From: Juglans regia
Lineage: Eukaryota > Streptophyta > Magnoliopsida > Fagales > Juglandaceae
Assembly (NCBI RefSeq): GCF_001411555.2
Contig: NC_049907.1
Location: forward strand, 3,976,243-4,040,242
Length of the DNA stretch: 64,000 nt
Direction of reading: 5' to 3'
Each line of letters begins with the position of its first letter. Positions within the stretch are counted from its first letter, which is position 1. A program made the position numbers and the translations under genes. A model generated the notes under the pieces. The model was not told the DNA's origin. It saw nothing but the letters and a program-made list of their open reading frames with translations, and searched no databases. This document shows, piece by piece, positions 22,642 through 34,318 of this stretch.

Positions 22642-23502
22642 ATGGCTTCAAGCGACAACAACCCTCCTCCTCCTCCCCCTCCTCCTCCTCCCCCAACCAA
22701 CACAAACCCTAAAGACCCCTCCAGCCCATACTTTCTTAATCCAAACGATGGACCTGCTACTCTACTCACCACTCATCTGCTTACAGCAGACAATTACCAT
22801 TCATGGGCAAGGACAGTTCGTCGGTCACTACGAATAAAAAAAAAGTTGGGTTTTATTGATGGTACTTTACAGGAACCTACCATTTCTAATCATCCCGTGT
22901 TAGAACCATGGCTTGAATGTAATGACATGGTGATAACTTGGCTTCAAAATGCAATGTCATTAGAGATAAAAAATAGTGTCGTGTATGTTGATACCGCTCA
23001 TAACCTATGGCTTGAGTTGGAACAACGATTTGCACAAAATAATGGTCCTCGAATTTATGAGCTCAAACAGTCCATTAATTCCCTTGTTCAAGGTGATGAT
23101 TATGTAAGCTTGTATTTCTCCAGACTGAAAGGGCTTCTTGATGAACTTCTCAATTTTGAAGTCATTTCATCATGCACATGTGGTGCCATGAAAAATGTCC
23201 TTGAGAACCAGCAACGTGACTGGACCATGAAGTTTCTCATGGGGCTTCATGATTCTTGCACCAATATCAAAGCTCAAATAATTTTGATTAAACCCATTTC
23301 GAGCCTTAGTGAAGTCTATGCCCTGGTTCAACAAGAAGAAAAACAAAAGCAACTTTCCAACCCTCTCAACTTACATGATACCCTTGCCTTAGCTGCAAAA
23401 TCCACTTTCTTCTCTAATCGGGACAACCCCAAACCATATGGACCTCCAAGGCGAGAAAAATCCTTTTGCAGCCATTGTAAAATTCCTGGCCATTCTCTTT
23501 GA
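22642..23502 (+). pseudogene. Copia gag, broken in the first zinc knuckle
   Basis: The frame opens with an ATG five bases after the primer site and a Pro-rich stretch (about residues 7-20). Then comes the gag signature LLTTHLLTADNYHSWARTVR followed by LGFIDGTLQEP. The end enters a zinc knuckle (CSHCKIPGH) and stops at once because the frame changes. The continuing frame, open from 23438, carries a second knuckle [14 protein letters not shown]. Gag would form the virus-like particle. The frameshift means normal gag-pol translation is impossible. Confidence 0.85.
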
Positions 23503-25410
23503 AAGATGTTTTAAAGCTAATCCAGCTCTAGAAAAACCAGTTTGTACTCACTGCAATTTAGTTGGTCACACTGCTGCCCGATGTTTTAAACTGCATGGCT
23601 ATCCATCTAGCCATAAACTATCCACTCGAGGAAAACCAACAGAATCATTTGCTAACCAATTCAGCTCTTCCAACCAAGAACAGATCAATGAAGGATCCCA
23701 AGAAGCTCTCACCAAAGCTCAATATCAACATCTTTTAACTTTGCTGCAATCACAAGTCTCACAGCATTCTATTAATCAGGTTCAAATTGATTCCACACCC
23801 TCGGCTTCCACCATGACTGGTATGAATTATTGTTTCACAGCTCTTCAATCCCCTTCTCCACTAACCACTGTCACAAGTTGGATAATCGACACAGGTGCAA
23901 CAGATCATGTGATCTGTTGCCCTTCTCTTTACACCAGTTCACCCACTCACATGTCTCTCAATGTCAAGTTTCCAAATGGTCATCTTGCACAAGTAACTCA
24001 CAAAGGGATTGTCCATCTCAGTGACAAACTCATTCTTCATGATGTTCTATGCATTCCTACTTTCAATTTTAATTTGATCTCAGCCAGAAAATTAACACAA
24101 GATATATCATGCTGCCTCCTCTTTTTCACTAATGAGTGCTTTTTACAGGACCTTCTCTCTTGGAGCACGATTGGGAAGGGTGAGATCCACAATGGTTTAT
24201 ATCATCTCAAATTGACAACCGTTGCACCTACTGCCCTCTCCACTGTTTTCTCTACTTTACCATGTAATAAATTTCCTTTTTCCAACTCTGTTACTTTCCA
24301 TCCTAATGACCAACAGCTTTGGCATTATCGAATGGACCATGTATCTAATTCACGGCTTTCCTTATTACAAAAGGACTTACCTAATCTTGCTATTATTAAA
24401 GCCAACATACCTTGTGCTATCTGTCATTTTTCTAAGCATCACCGTCTACCATTTCAATCAAGTGAACATCGAGCATCCCAGCCTTTTGATCTAATACATT
24501 GTGACATATGGGGGCCTTGCTCTCAAACAGCATATGATGGTTCTAGATTTTTTTTAACCATTGTTGATGATCACACTCGATGTACTTGGTTGTATTTAAT
24601 GAAAAATAAATCCCAAACCAGACCTCTCCTTCAATCCTTTTGCTCTCTCATTGAGACCCAATTTCAATCCAAAATCAAAATCATTCGCTCTGATAATGGA
24701 GCTGAATTTACAATGACAGATTTTTATTCAAAACAAGGAATAATTCATCAAAGAAGTTGTGTTGAGAGTCCCCAACAAAATGGTGTTGTTGAACGCAAAC
24801 ACCAACACATTCTTAATGTTGCCCAAGCATTGCAATTCCAATCCGGTATCTCACTTTCCTTTTGGAATGATCTTGTCTTAACTGCCACATACCTTATTAA
24901 CCGTACCCCCTCCCCCAATCTCCAAAACAATACTCCATACCAATTGCTTTTTCAAAAACCACCAACATATACCCACTTGAAAACCTTTGGCTGTCTATGT
25001 TATGCATCAACTATTAAACAAAACCGCCACAAATTTGATTCCCGAGCTAAACAATGTATTTTACTTGGATATCCTTTTGGAATCAAGGGTTACAAGCTAC
25101 TAGATTTAGCCACCAATTCCATCTTCTATTCTCGTGATGTCATCTTCTATGAACACATTTTTCCTTCCAATTTACCATCCATTTCCAATCATCATAGCAG
25201 CCACTCACATTCCACATCATATTTTCCTCTTCTTGGTCCAAACATTCCCTTACCTACACCTATTTCCCCGCCCTCCCACACTTCCACATTTACATTCTAG
25301 CCTTCTCTCCCTCCCACTCAATTCACTCCACAATCCCCTACCTCTCAAATTAATCCTCCTAACTCTTCATCTGCCCCTCGACGATCCACTCGACCCAAGA
25401 AACCCCTTCC
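23438..25410 (+). pseudogene. Copia pol part 1: zinc knuckle, protease, integrase
   Basis: In one frame it carries the second zinc knuckle, the protease motif [14 protein letters not shown], the pre-integrase motif [10 protein letters not shown] with a CAIC pair for zinc binding, and the integrase core. The core has D in HCDIWGP, D in RSDNGAEF and E in [10 protein letters not shown], so the DDE triad is present. It is open until a TAG at 25298-25300. Reading on in the same frame gives the usual Ser/Pro linker and RRSTRPKKP, after which another frame change (about 25400-25410) leads to the reverse-transcriptase part. The GH of the pre-integrase LGH motif is DH here. Confidence 0.85.
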
Positions 25411-27105
25411 TACTTACAAGATTATTCTTGTCAACAGGTCCTTGTGACTCCCTCTTCACAATCCAGCTTCAAGATACAAGGTACTGATTCTCTTTATCCT
25501 TTGTCATCTTATTTAACCAACAAAAATTTTTCTCCAAAACATGCTGCCTTTGCTGCTGCCATTCTTCAAATTTCTGAACCTTCCACTTATTCTCAAGCTG
25601 TGAAATCTTTTGAATGGCGCAAAGCCATGGATGATGAGATTGATGCTTTACAATTGAATAATACTCGGGATATTGTTAATCTGCCTATTGGAAAGAAAGC
25701 AATTGGTTCCAAATGGGTTTACCGCCTCAAATACAACTCGGATGGCTCTATAGAAAGACATAAGGCACGATTGGTTGCCAAAGGGTATACCCAAGAGGAA
25801 GGACTTGATTACAATGAAACTTTTTCACCCGTTGCCAAACTTGTCACAGTCAAAACTCTTTTGGCTATTGCTGCCATTAAATGTTGGAGTTTGCATCAAT
25901 TTGACGTAAACAACGCCTTCTTACATGGCGAACTCCACGAAGAAGTCTACATGAAGATGCCTCCCGGATACTCAATTCCCAACAAAGAAAAAGTTTGCAA
26001 GTTGAAGAAAAGCTTGTATGGACTTAAGCAGGCTTCTCGGCAATGGTATGCCAAATTTTCCTCATCTTTACTTCAATATGGTTTCAATCAATCTCGGGCT
26101 GATTATACTCTTTTTACCAAAGGCAGTGGTCCTTCATTCATTGCATTACTTGTCTACGTTGATGATATTATTGTGGCTACTAATGATCTCAAAGCTGTTT
26201 CTGACTTAAAAGAATTCTTAGCTACCAAGTTCAAGATCAAGGATCTTGGTTGTCTAAAATATTTTCTGGGTTTAGAGGTTGCCCGAAATCCTATTGGAAT
26301 ACAGATTTCTCAACGGAAATATACATTAGATATATTAAATGATGCTGGTTTGCTTGGTTGTAAACCAAGCTTAATTCCCATGGATCCCAATATTAAATTG
26401 TGTAAAGATGAAGGTCAATTGCTGGATGATCCTAGTGAATATAGACGAATGGTTGGCAGACTTCTCTATCTCACTATTACACAACCTGATCTCTCCTACT
26501 CTGTTAATATCTTGAGTCAATACATGTCTTCACCACGAGTCCTTCATCTTAATGCTGCCTATAAAGTGTTGCGGTATCTCAAGAAATCACCAGGACAGGG
26601 CTTGTTCTTCCCATCTTCATCCTCATATCACTTGACTATCTACTGCGATTCTGACTGGGCATCATGTCCCGACACTAGGCGTTCCACAACAGGCTATTGT
26701 GTCTTCCTTGGTCACTCTCTTGTCTCCTGGAAATGCAAGAAACAGACAACTATATCAAGAAGTTCTGCTGAAGCAGAATACCGCTCCATGGCCTCAGCCT
26801 CATGTGAAATCATATGGATCAAGTACCTTCTTGTAGATCTCCAAGTCCCTCATTCTCAGCCTGCTACTATCTACTGTGATAGCAAATCAGCTTTACACAT
26901 CGCCTCCAATCCCGTCTTCCACGAAAGAACAAAACACATTGAATTAGATTGTCATCTAATTCAGGACAAAATTTAAGAAGGAGTTCTCACCACAGCCTAC
27001 ACACCATCGCAGTCTCAGCTTGCAGATCTCTTAACTAAAGCTCTACATTCCCCTATGTTTTACTCTCTGTTGCTCAAGATGGGAGTCACTGATTTCCACT
27101 CTCCA
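25411..27105 (+). pseudogene. Copia pol part 2: reverse transcriptase and RNase H
   Basis: The frame is open from about 25411 to 26976. The reverse-transcriptase part shows [32 protein letters not shown], the catalytic [10 protein letters not shown] and [10 protein letters not shown]. The RNase H part shows [33 protein letters not shown] and [15 protein letters not shown] at 26974-26976 cuts the end, but the same frame continues for about 40 codons with SQLADLLTKAL, as in intact elements. The reverse-transcriptase catalytic residues are intact, so damage is limited to a few points. Confidence 0.9.
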
Positions 27106-27108
27106 TCT

Positions 27109-27118
27109 TGCGAGGGGA
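27109..27118 (+). promoter_or_regulatory. Polypurine tract
   Basis: TGCGAGGGGA lies directly before the 3' LTR. It would prime plus-strand DNA synthesis. Confidence 0.75.
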
Positions 27119-27441
27119 TATTGAATCAAGCAAAAACAATGAAGTCATCCCAGCAGCACATCATGCAAGCCACCTCATCGCAACAAACTGCCATGAGTCA
27201 TCAAAATCAGCAAATCATGTAACCAACAAATGATTCTAGAAAGCATTCTGTTAGCAATTTCAGTACAGTTTGTTAGAAAGTTTTTTATTCCCTTTTCCGC
27301 AATATTCTTTGTTTTTGCCCTACTATACTTACTATATATAGAGCTAGATATCATATTGTAAAGTAAGACTTCTTTTCAATAGAAAGAGCACGTTTCTTTC
27401 CTTCTCTGTTTTTTGTCTCCACTAAGAAAATAAAACCAACA
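27119..27441 (+). repeat. 3' LTR of the copia element
   Basis: The same length and ends as the 5' LTR (TATTGAATC to ACCAACA), with about ten base differences spread along it. It is followed by the CAAAA target duplication. Confidence 0.92.
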
Positions 27442-27446
27442 CAAAA

Positions 27447-28986
27447 TACACATACATCAAATTCACCAAATGAACTGTAATTTTAAGATTTTTTACTCGG
27501 CCAAAATGCCATATAATTTTTTCATAATAATATATTCTTTCTGATACATTTCTCTCGTACACATCTCCAAGAACAAGAGCTCCTCATACACATCTCCACG
27601 AACACGAGCTCTGGCAAAAAAGAAGCACGTTATGTGAAACCACTAAACCACCAGGTCCATGTTGGATTTTTATTTGTATTCTCATTTACACGAATTGCAT
27701 TTCACCTATCCTTAACTTCTTAACTTCAAGGCGCTTAATTAACTTCGTGTAGACTGGCAAGGCAAAAGTTTGCTTGGAGTTGATAATGAATTTTTCTATC
27801 TAGATATAAATATATGAAAAGGCTAAAATAAATATTTTAATAGAATAATGATAAATTTAAAGATTTTTTTATTTGATATTGTTAAAATAAAAAAGTGAGT
27901 TTTCTAGTCATATTTTGATCAAAGAATAGTTAGACCACTACTGATGCTCCTAGGGTGGATAGAAATCGATTAAATGCTGGAACCGATGGAAAATCAGTTG
28001 GTCACTGATCCAACAAGGTAGAAATCAACATCAATCAGCTCGGTTAGGACTTTAGCCCTAACCCCAATAACTTGCCCAAATGACGTAATTTGTCTTATAC
28101 CTTCAACCCTAACCTCCTTCATTCTCCCTTTTTCGATCTTGCCTCACTTTCTTCTCTTCTTATGCATATCAGCATTTCATTGGTGGCCTAGAATCACAGA
28201 CCGATGGCTCGACAAGTTGCTCCTCATGTCTCCTCGTCCTAGTTGCCGTCCCGATAAGTTTGAGAATTAAAGCTTAATATTTTTTAGCTCCCAAATTATC
28301 CCCGTTAGCCATCACCGATGAATTGACGAGCTACCACAACTTGGACAATGTCGGATCAACCGGTTCTCCACCTTCCATTCGGTTGGTTTGAACTACTTAA
28401 AATGAGCAATTGGTTGCGGTCGATTTTGGACCAAAACTGTACTGATAGCTTGGTTTTTCAGCCCTTTACACTTATTTTCACACATTCGTAAACGTAGTTT
28501 TTAGTACTTTAAATCTAATTTATACTTTTTACTTTCAAAATGTTTGTTTTATGCTTTAACTTATTTTATATTTATAATATGGAAGTATACAGTTTTCTCC
28601 AACTTAGTATTTTTCATAGTCATTAGATACTTAAAAACATAACTTTTAAGGCATTTATTGGCTCTTTTACAGAACTTATCTCGAACTAGAAGTATAGTCT
28701 TTGAGGCCTTGAAATTGTTTCGTTGGTCTCTGTGTGTTTGTCAAATTTGAGGAAGAAAGCTGCTAGAGACATAAAAGGATCTGACAAAAAGATCCCACAA
28801 ATTGACGTGGCACAGTATCAGTTGCCCCATCAGTTTTTTTGTTTTGTTTTCGTTCTGATTTTTCCGCCTCTCCCCCGTGCCTCTCCCCTCCCACCGTTCC
28901 AAAATTGTCCCAACCTCTTCATCATCTCCTTTTGCTTTCCTGTCCCATTCATTTGAGATTCCATACTCCGCCAATAAATCACTCAC

Positions 28987-29059
<73 letters not shown>

Positions 29060-29390
29060 TTCTGTCTTTCCTCTTTCATCTCTTGCATTTCTTGTTTCCT
29101 AGACTTAGCATTTGTTCTCTTCTTTTTTTTTTTTACTTTATCATTTGTAGTTGTCATTGAAAGCTATAGTCTCCGATGTTGGAGCCCTCCTCGCCTGCCG
29201 GTATACACAAGCAAGTTATAGACATGTTTCTCTGTGACTTTGTTGCTTCTGCTAAAAAATGGAGAGAGAGAGAGAGAGAGGCAGGGGTATTCAAGGTGTG
29301 GAGTAATAAAAAGAAAAAAGAAACGGATGTACATTTTAGTTTGTGTAACTTTTGTGTTAGATTATTTTGTATGCCTGTTAGTTTTTATTT
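27447..29390. other. Spacer with possible hAT remnant and a long CT tract
   Basis: At about 27952-28472 the sequence has hAT-like ends (TAGGGTGGATAGAAATCG on the left; AAAGGGCTGAAAAACC in reverse complement on the right) and inner words such as AACCGATGG and CGGTTGG. However, no 8-bp duplication matches. A CT-rich block follows from about 28860, with the long (CT)n tract listed separately. The 100-residue frame at 29176-29478 has no recognisable motif. I do not accept a gene here. Confidence 0.45.
28985..29056. repeat. (CT)n microsatellite, about 36 units
   Basis: An almost uninterrupted CT run, the longest microsatellite in the window. A GA run follows at about 29263-29280, so the two could pair in single-stranded form. 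Such long runs are often length-variable. Confidence 0.9.
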
Positions 29391-29394
29391 ATAT

Positions 29395-29985
29395 ATGGGT
29401 CTCAAACTCATCTCAACTTATCTCAAATCAATTATTGATGAAATCTATTATTTTTTCAGTTTTTTCATAAAAAGTTAAACATATCTCAACATATTTCATA
29501 CATTCAAACACATACATCAACATACTTCATACAATTCTCAATGGGACCCACAAAATATTACTATTCTCATACTTAGATCATCTGAAATCACCTAAGCACC
29601 TAAACGCAGCTTTAGGCCCTGTTTGGATGTTTATCATTTCATCTCATCTTAACATCCAAATACTATTCAAACACAAACACTTTTCAATTTTAAATCTTCT
29701 ATTTTTTTATTTAATCATTACATAATCATTACAATTTTATTAAATTTTAAAATAAAACACAAAAAACAATTCAAGTTTTTCAAGTTTTAAAACAAAAATA
29801 ATATTAAAAAAATATATTGAAAAAAAATTTTAACTTTATAATATTTTTTTCAATTTTTTCTCCATCATTTCTCAAAATCTCATAAAATATTTTAATTCAA
29901 ATTATTTCATTACTATTTACAAACTATTTTACAAGTATTCACAGAGTTTTTAACTCATCTCAACATCCAAATGAAGTCTTAAATC
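29395..29985. repeat. Two adjacent dispersed repeats
   Basis: 29395-29615 holds CTCATCTCAACTTATCTC and ATGGGACCCACAAAATATTA, similar to the GAGTTGA-type stretch at 2.4 kb in the other direction. Directly after it, AGGCCCTGTTTGGATG opens a second repeat running to CTCATCTCAACATCCAAATG near 29975. Its ends, GTTTGGATGTT and AACATCCAAATG, are inverted relative to each other. This copy shows the terminal inverted repeat of the longer family most clearly. Confidence 0.6.
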
Positions 29986-30295
29986 TTGAGAAATTTAATT
30001 ATTTTACTTATATTTTAATATTTTTTCTGTCCAAAATATTTTTTAATAAATAAGTTTAACATATGAAATATTTAATTTAAAGAGGTGAAATTATCCATTA
30101 GGATTTGAAACAAGAATATTATTTTTGATACCAAGTAAAATTAGTAATTGTCTTAAAATTTTAAATTAATATAAAGAAATAAATTTAGTTATTCAATATA
30201 ATATCGGACAACTAATGAAAGATAGCATTAGCAAGTGACTGCAATGCAGGAAAAAATCCTAAATCATCTGATCTTAATTGGCTCTTATAGATAGT

Positions 30296-30490
30296 GAGAT
30301 CTTAAGATGAGATGAGATGAGATGATTTTAAATAAATTAAATAAAATATTATTATACTATTATTTTTTAATATTATTATTATTTTAAAATTTAAAATAAT
30401 TAAATTATTTCTTATATATTATGCAAAAATTTTAATTATTACGATAATATGTGATTAGATAAGATCGCTTTTTCTATCCAAACAAGCCTA
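30296..30490 (+). repeat. GTTTGGAT-family miniature repeat, copy 4
   Basis: AGTGAGATCTTAAGATGAGA begins the copy; the core has TTTTTTAATATTATTATTAT and the right edge reads CTATCCAAACAAGCCTAAG. The right edge gives the inverted form of the family terminus CTTGTTTGGATAG. Confidence 0.7.
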
Positions 30491-30954
30491 AGCCTGGTTT
30501 GGACTGAGAGAAATTTAATCCAAACGGATATTCAAATAGGCTTTGAGATGATTTTACTACTTCTTAAATACGACAAAAACCAATTGAACGGCATGGGCAA
30601 GGGGGCTTCTCCACTTCCCAACGCCATGGCACCCATAACGTCGCGCAACTGTTGATAGTTTTTATAATAAAAAAATATATAAAATAAACTAATTTTATAA
30701 ATATTTCATAATTATTTAAAAATGTTATAAATAAAATATATTTTTATTTGATAAGTTTTTTTTCTTAAAATTTGATTTTATAAAATTATTGTCATCTTAT
30801 AATATTGTTATGAAATTATATTATAAAAAAATTTGGGTATGTAATTTAAAAAATTATTATTATTTATTTATAAATATATTTATAAATAAAACTAAATAAT
30901 ACAAATGCTATACAATCATTTATGGGACCTACATCTATCTCTTTTCCAACAATT

Positions 30955-31100
30955 TAAAACTATCTCATCTCGATTCCAATCTAAACACACAAAATTTTAA
31001 AAAACCATCTCAACTCATATTAACTTATAAATTTTACTATTATTCACGAACAATTTCAATTTATTTCATCTCATCTTATCTCTTAATCAAACGGGTCTAA
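30955..31100 (-). repeat. GTTTGGAT-family miniature repeat, partial copy 5
   Basis: AAACTATCTCATCTCGATTC, then TCCAATCTAAACACA, and an end of TCATCTCATCTTATCTC with AATCAAACGGGTCTAA. It is shorter than other copies and internally deleted. Confidence 0.5.
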
Positions 31101-32694
31101 ATGGACCCTTAAATTCTTTTTTTTTTTATTAAAATTTTGCATCATAATATATAAAACCATCAGTTTGCCAATTTTTTGTAATTTACACCCTGGATAAAAG
31201 ATCTAACTATTACTATTAAGTATTATGTTTGATTAATATTACGTCGCGTACTATATATTTTCTGTTGTTGATCATAATGATATTAAAAAAAAGAAAAATT
31301 CTAAACATAAATCCCACATCCTACAATTCAATATAAAATATGAGGATAAAAAAATAAAATCACATATTTTTAAGTGACTGTGTAAAGTGTGAAATTTCTG
31401 TGTAGCACAACTCTAAAAAAAAATATACTTTTTACTATTGACAAGTTAAGGAGACGTTTGTTCTTATAGCATTAATGGGTTATGTAAAATACACGTTTTC
31501 TTCTATAAAAGTGTAAATATTTATCCCAAACTAATGCCCCATGGATTATGTATCCTATATGCATTTTCCATTTGTCTATAGTAAATCCGCTACATGTAGT
31601 GGTTACAGCTCATCATCTAATTTTTTTTTTTTTAATTTCTCTTTCCATCCTTTTTTTCCTATGTTCTCTCATATTTTTACTTCATAAACTAGTTTCTCAT
31701 CATGTATCCAATAATCTATTAAGAATATTTTCATAATATAATCTTATTTTTTCATCTTTTGACTTTATTTATAATTTTTGTTTGGCATATGCACTTTTAT
31801 CTTGTGTATATGGTGAAATTATATCACATTGTATATGGGGAAGATATTGCAAATATAAAAAAGAATGGGATACTGCAAACTCATTAATAGTTAGAGAAAA
31901 TATTTGAAATGAATAAAAAAATTAAAACAAATATTTAAATGATATGAGAAAAAATATATAAGCTAATGTATGATATATTATAAAAATTAGTGTGTAAAAT
32001 AAAAAAAAAAAAAAAAATTTTATTGTATTTTGCTTGGAAGTTTGAGAAAGTTGTAATAATTAGATAAGATGATACGAGATGAATTGAGAGACTTCTTACA
32101 TTCAAACAATGTTTTAATTTTGCTTATGCGAAAAGAGTGAAGATATTTATATTCAAAGCAAAGATTTGTATAGTGAGTTGAGTTAAGATGAGATAAGATA
32201 AAAATTGAATAAAATATTATTAGAATATAATTTTTTAATATAATTTTTGTTTTGAAATTTGAAAAAGTTAAATTATTTATTATATTGAATTTAAAATTTT
32301 AAAAATTTATAATAATGAGATAAGTTGAGATCAATTTATTATCCAAACAAAATCTAATTCTACTCTGGCCAGATGATATTTATTAAAGTTAATTTATTTA
32401 TTATATTTTATTAAAAATTTTAAAAATTATAATGATGAGATAAGTTAAGATCAATTTTTTATCTAAGGAGAGGTTTGGATTTAGAGATATGTTGAGATGG
32501 TTTGTAAATAGTAGAATAAAAGTTGAATTATTTATTATATTTGATGTGAAAATTTAGAAAAGTTATTTTGAGATTTGAAAAAGATGAATTGTTTATAATA
32601 TTTTGTGTAGAAATTTAAGAAAATTGTAATGATGAGATGAGATGAGTTGAGATGGGTTTTAAACAAAACATCTCCTAAACAACAGAAATGTAAT
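31101..32694. other. Spacer containing further dispersed repeats
   Basis: There are no genes. A hairpin-type MITE copy related to the one at 12.2 kb lies at about 31285-31425. Two GTTTGGAT-family copies lie at about 32165-32345 and 32467-32665, and a fragment (about 32380-32460) sits between them. The second full copy ends only about 30 bp before the LINE target site, so this spot has accepted insertions repeatedly. Confidence 0.55.
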
Positions 32695-32787
32695 AACAAT
32701 TAACAAAGCAATTATAATTTTATAATACTCTCTCTGCACCCAGAGTAGAGTTTTTTCCCTCGTCTTGGTACGAGCTCTAGTGGAAAG

Positions 32788-34318
32788 ATGACTGACTCAT
32801 TGGGGAAGAAGTATGCTAGTCTATCTCTTACTGAGAAGGAATCCGAAGAAGTGGTGGTGGAAATCAATCAAGTTGAGGAAGTTCTTTATCGAGGAGAGAA
32901 CTGCTTGATTATGCAGTTGCTAACCAGGAAGCATTATAATCATGAAGTTTTTAAACAAACAATGAGGAAAGTATGGAGAACAGTTAAAGGTGTCAAGATT
33001 CGTGATCTGAATTCGGATTTTAATCTTGTAGAGTTTGAGGATGTGAAAGATAAAGTGAAGGTCTTGCGTGAGGGACCTTGGGCGTTTAACAAACAATTAG
33101 TGCTTTTGAAAGAATTTGATGGTTTGGTGCAGGCTAATGGTCTAACAATTGTTCATGCCCCTTTCTGGGTGAGGATTTATGATTTGCTATTGATGGCTCA
33201 GAACTCTTATGTGGGTAAATTAATTGGCAACTTGATTGGAGATTTTCTGGAGGTTGATCTCGCTAAGGGGGAAGTTGAGTGGGGTGAGTTCATGCGAGTA
33301 CGGGTTCTATTAGACATTTCCAAACCACTTCAACGTAGGAAGAAACTGAAATTGGGGGATGAAAATTACTGTTGGGTTCGTTTGGTTTATGAAAGGCTCC
33401 CTAATTTTTGCTACTAGTGTGGATTATTGGGTCATTCTTTACGTGAATGTTTAGAGTATACTTCAGTCACTACAGGGATTGAACAACTGCCTTATGGAGC
33501 TTGGCTTCACGCAGGCTTTTCTTCACCTAAACGAGGGTGGCATGCGGGTTCCGCGACTCGAAGTAAGAGGGGAGCCGAAATGCAGAACCACTGCCGACTA
33601 TGGTGGTTGAGCCTGCTCAGGGAGTAGTTTTTAAGCCGGTGAACGAGGCTGTAACTGCTGGGTTGGTGGGGAGTCTTCCTTTACGGGGAGCCGCATCCAT
33701 AACAGAACGTGCGACCGTGGGGGAGAAGGAAATGGGTCCAATATTTGTGGAGAAGCAGTTTCCTTCGGATTCTCTAGTAGTTTCTCATGAGGGTAAAGAG
33801 AAGCTGGGACAAGTACGATTGGGATCTGTAGACACATAGGATTCGGAGCGAGTGGGAGTAGCATAATTTCCACTATACACGATGATCATCTGTTTGAGGT
33901 TCCGATTGTTAAGATTTCAGTAATGGGCTTGGGCCCTTGCCTTGGATCCACTGAAGTAGTTGGTCTGTGCCCTGGCCCGCATGCGAAGGAACAAGTAAGG
34001 ACAAGAGCGGAAGCAGTATTAGCCAAAGGGCCAAAAGGGAGGAAGCCTAATTATGATTCTAAGGCACGGGTGGGTTCCACCCAAATACAAACGAAGGAGA
34101 TCTCCTTCGACGAAGCTGTTGGAGAACTTGCAACAGCTTGTGGACATTCCAATCGGCCATCGCGCTCTTCTCCGACGGAAGAAGCTGTTGGTGCACGTAA
34201 ATGGAAGTTGATCTCTATAAAAGAGGATGAAGGGCGCCAGATTAAAAAGGTACATGTATCCGATTCTTCCCTTGAGATATCGGCGGCGGCTGTTGCACAG
34301 CCCCGCCGGACATCATGA
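32788..34318 (+). pseudogene. LINE ORF1 (DUF4283 and zinc knuckle), broken
   Basis: From the ATG at 32788 the frame is open for 209 codons and shows the DUF4283 pattern: W.TVKGVKIRDLNSDFNLVEF, LREGPWAFNKQLVLL, FWVRIYDL. It ends at a TAG (33415-33417) placed inside the zinc knuckle: CY, stop, then CGLLGHSLREC in the same frame. The rest continues in other frames (33600-33839 and 33923-34318), so at least two shifts follow. In plants this protein binds the element RNA. The last frame overlaps the ORF2 start by four bases. Confidence 0.85.

Larger units (their letters stand above)
22303..27441 (+). mobile_element. Complete but disabled Ty1/copia LTR retrotransposon
   Basis: A 5.14-kb element with two 323-bp LTRs, a primer-binding site, gag, protease, integrase, reverse transcriptase and RNase H in copia order, a polypurine tract and a 5-bp target duplication CAAAA (22298-22302 and 27442-27446). 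By eye the LTRs differ at about ten of 323 positions (about 97% identical), so the insertion is fairly young. The coding part is broken by a frameshift near 23500, a TAG at 25298-25300, a frameshift at about 25400-25410 and a TAA at 26974-26976. It cannot move on its own now. Confidence 0.95.

Noticed and set aside
27952..28472. Third gene-free hAT element
   Set aside because: The ends look hAT-like, but no 8-bp duplication could be matched, so it is only mentioned as a possible remnant.
29176..29478. 100-residue frame after the CT-rich block as a first exon
   Set aside because: Part of it is encoded by the GA microsatellite and no family is recognised.
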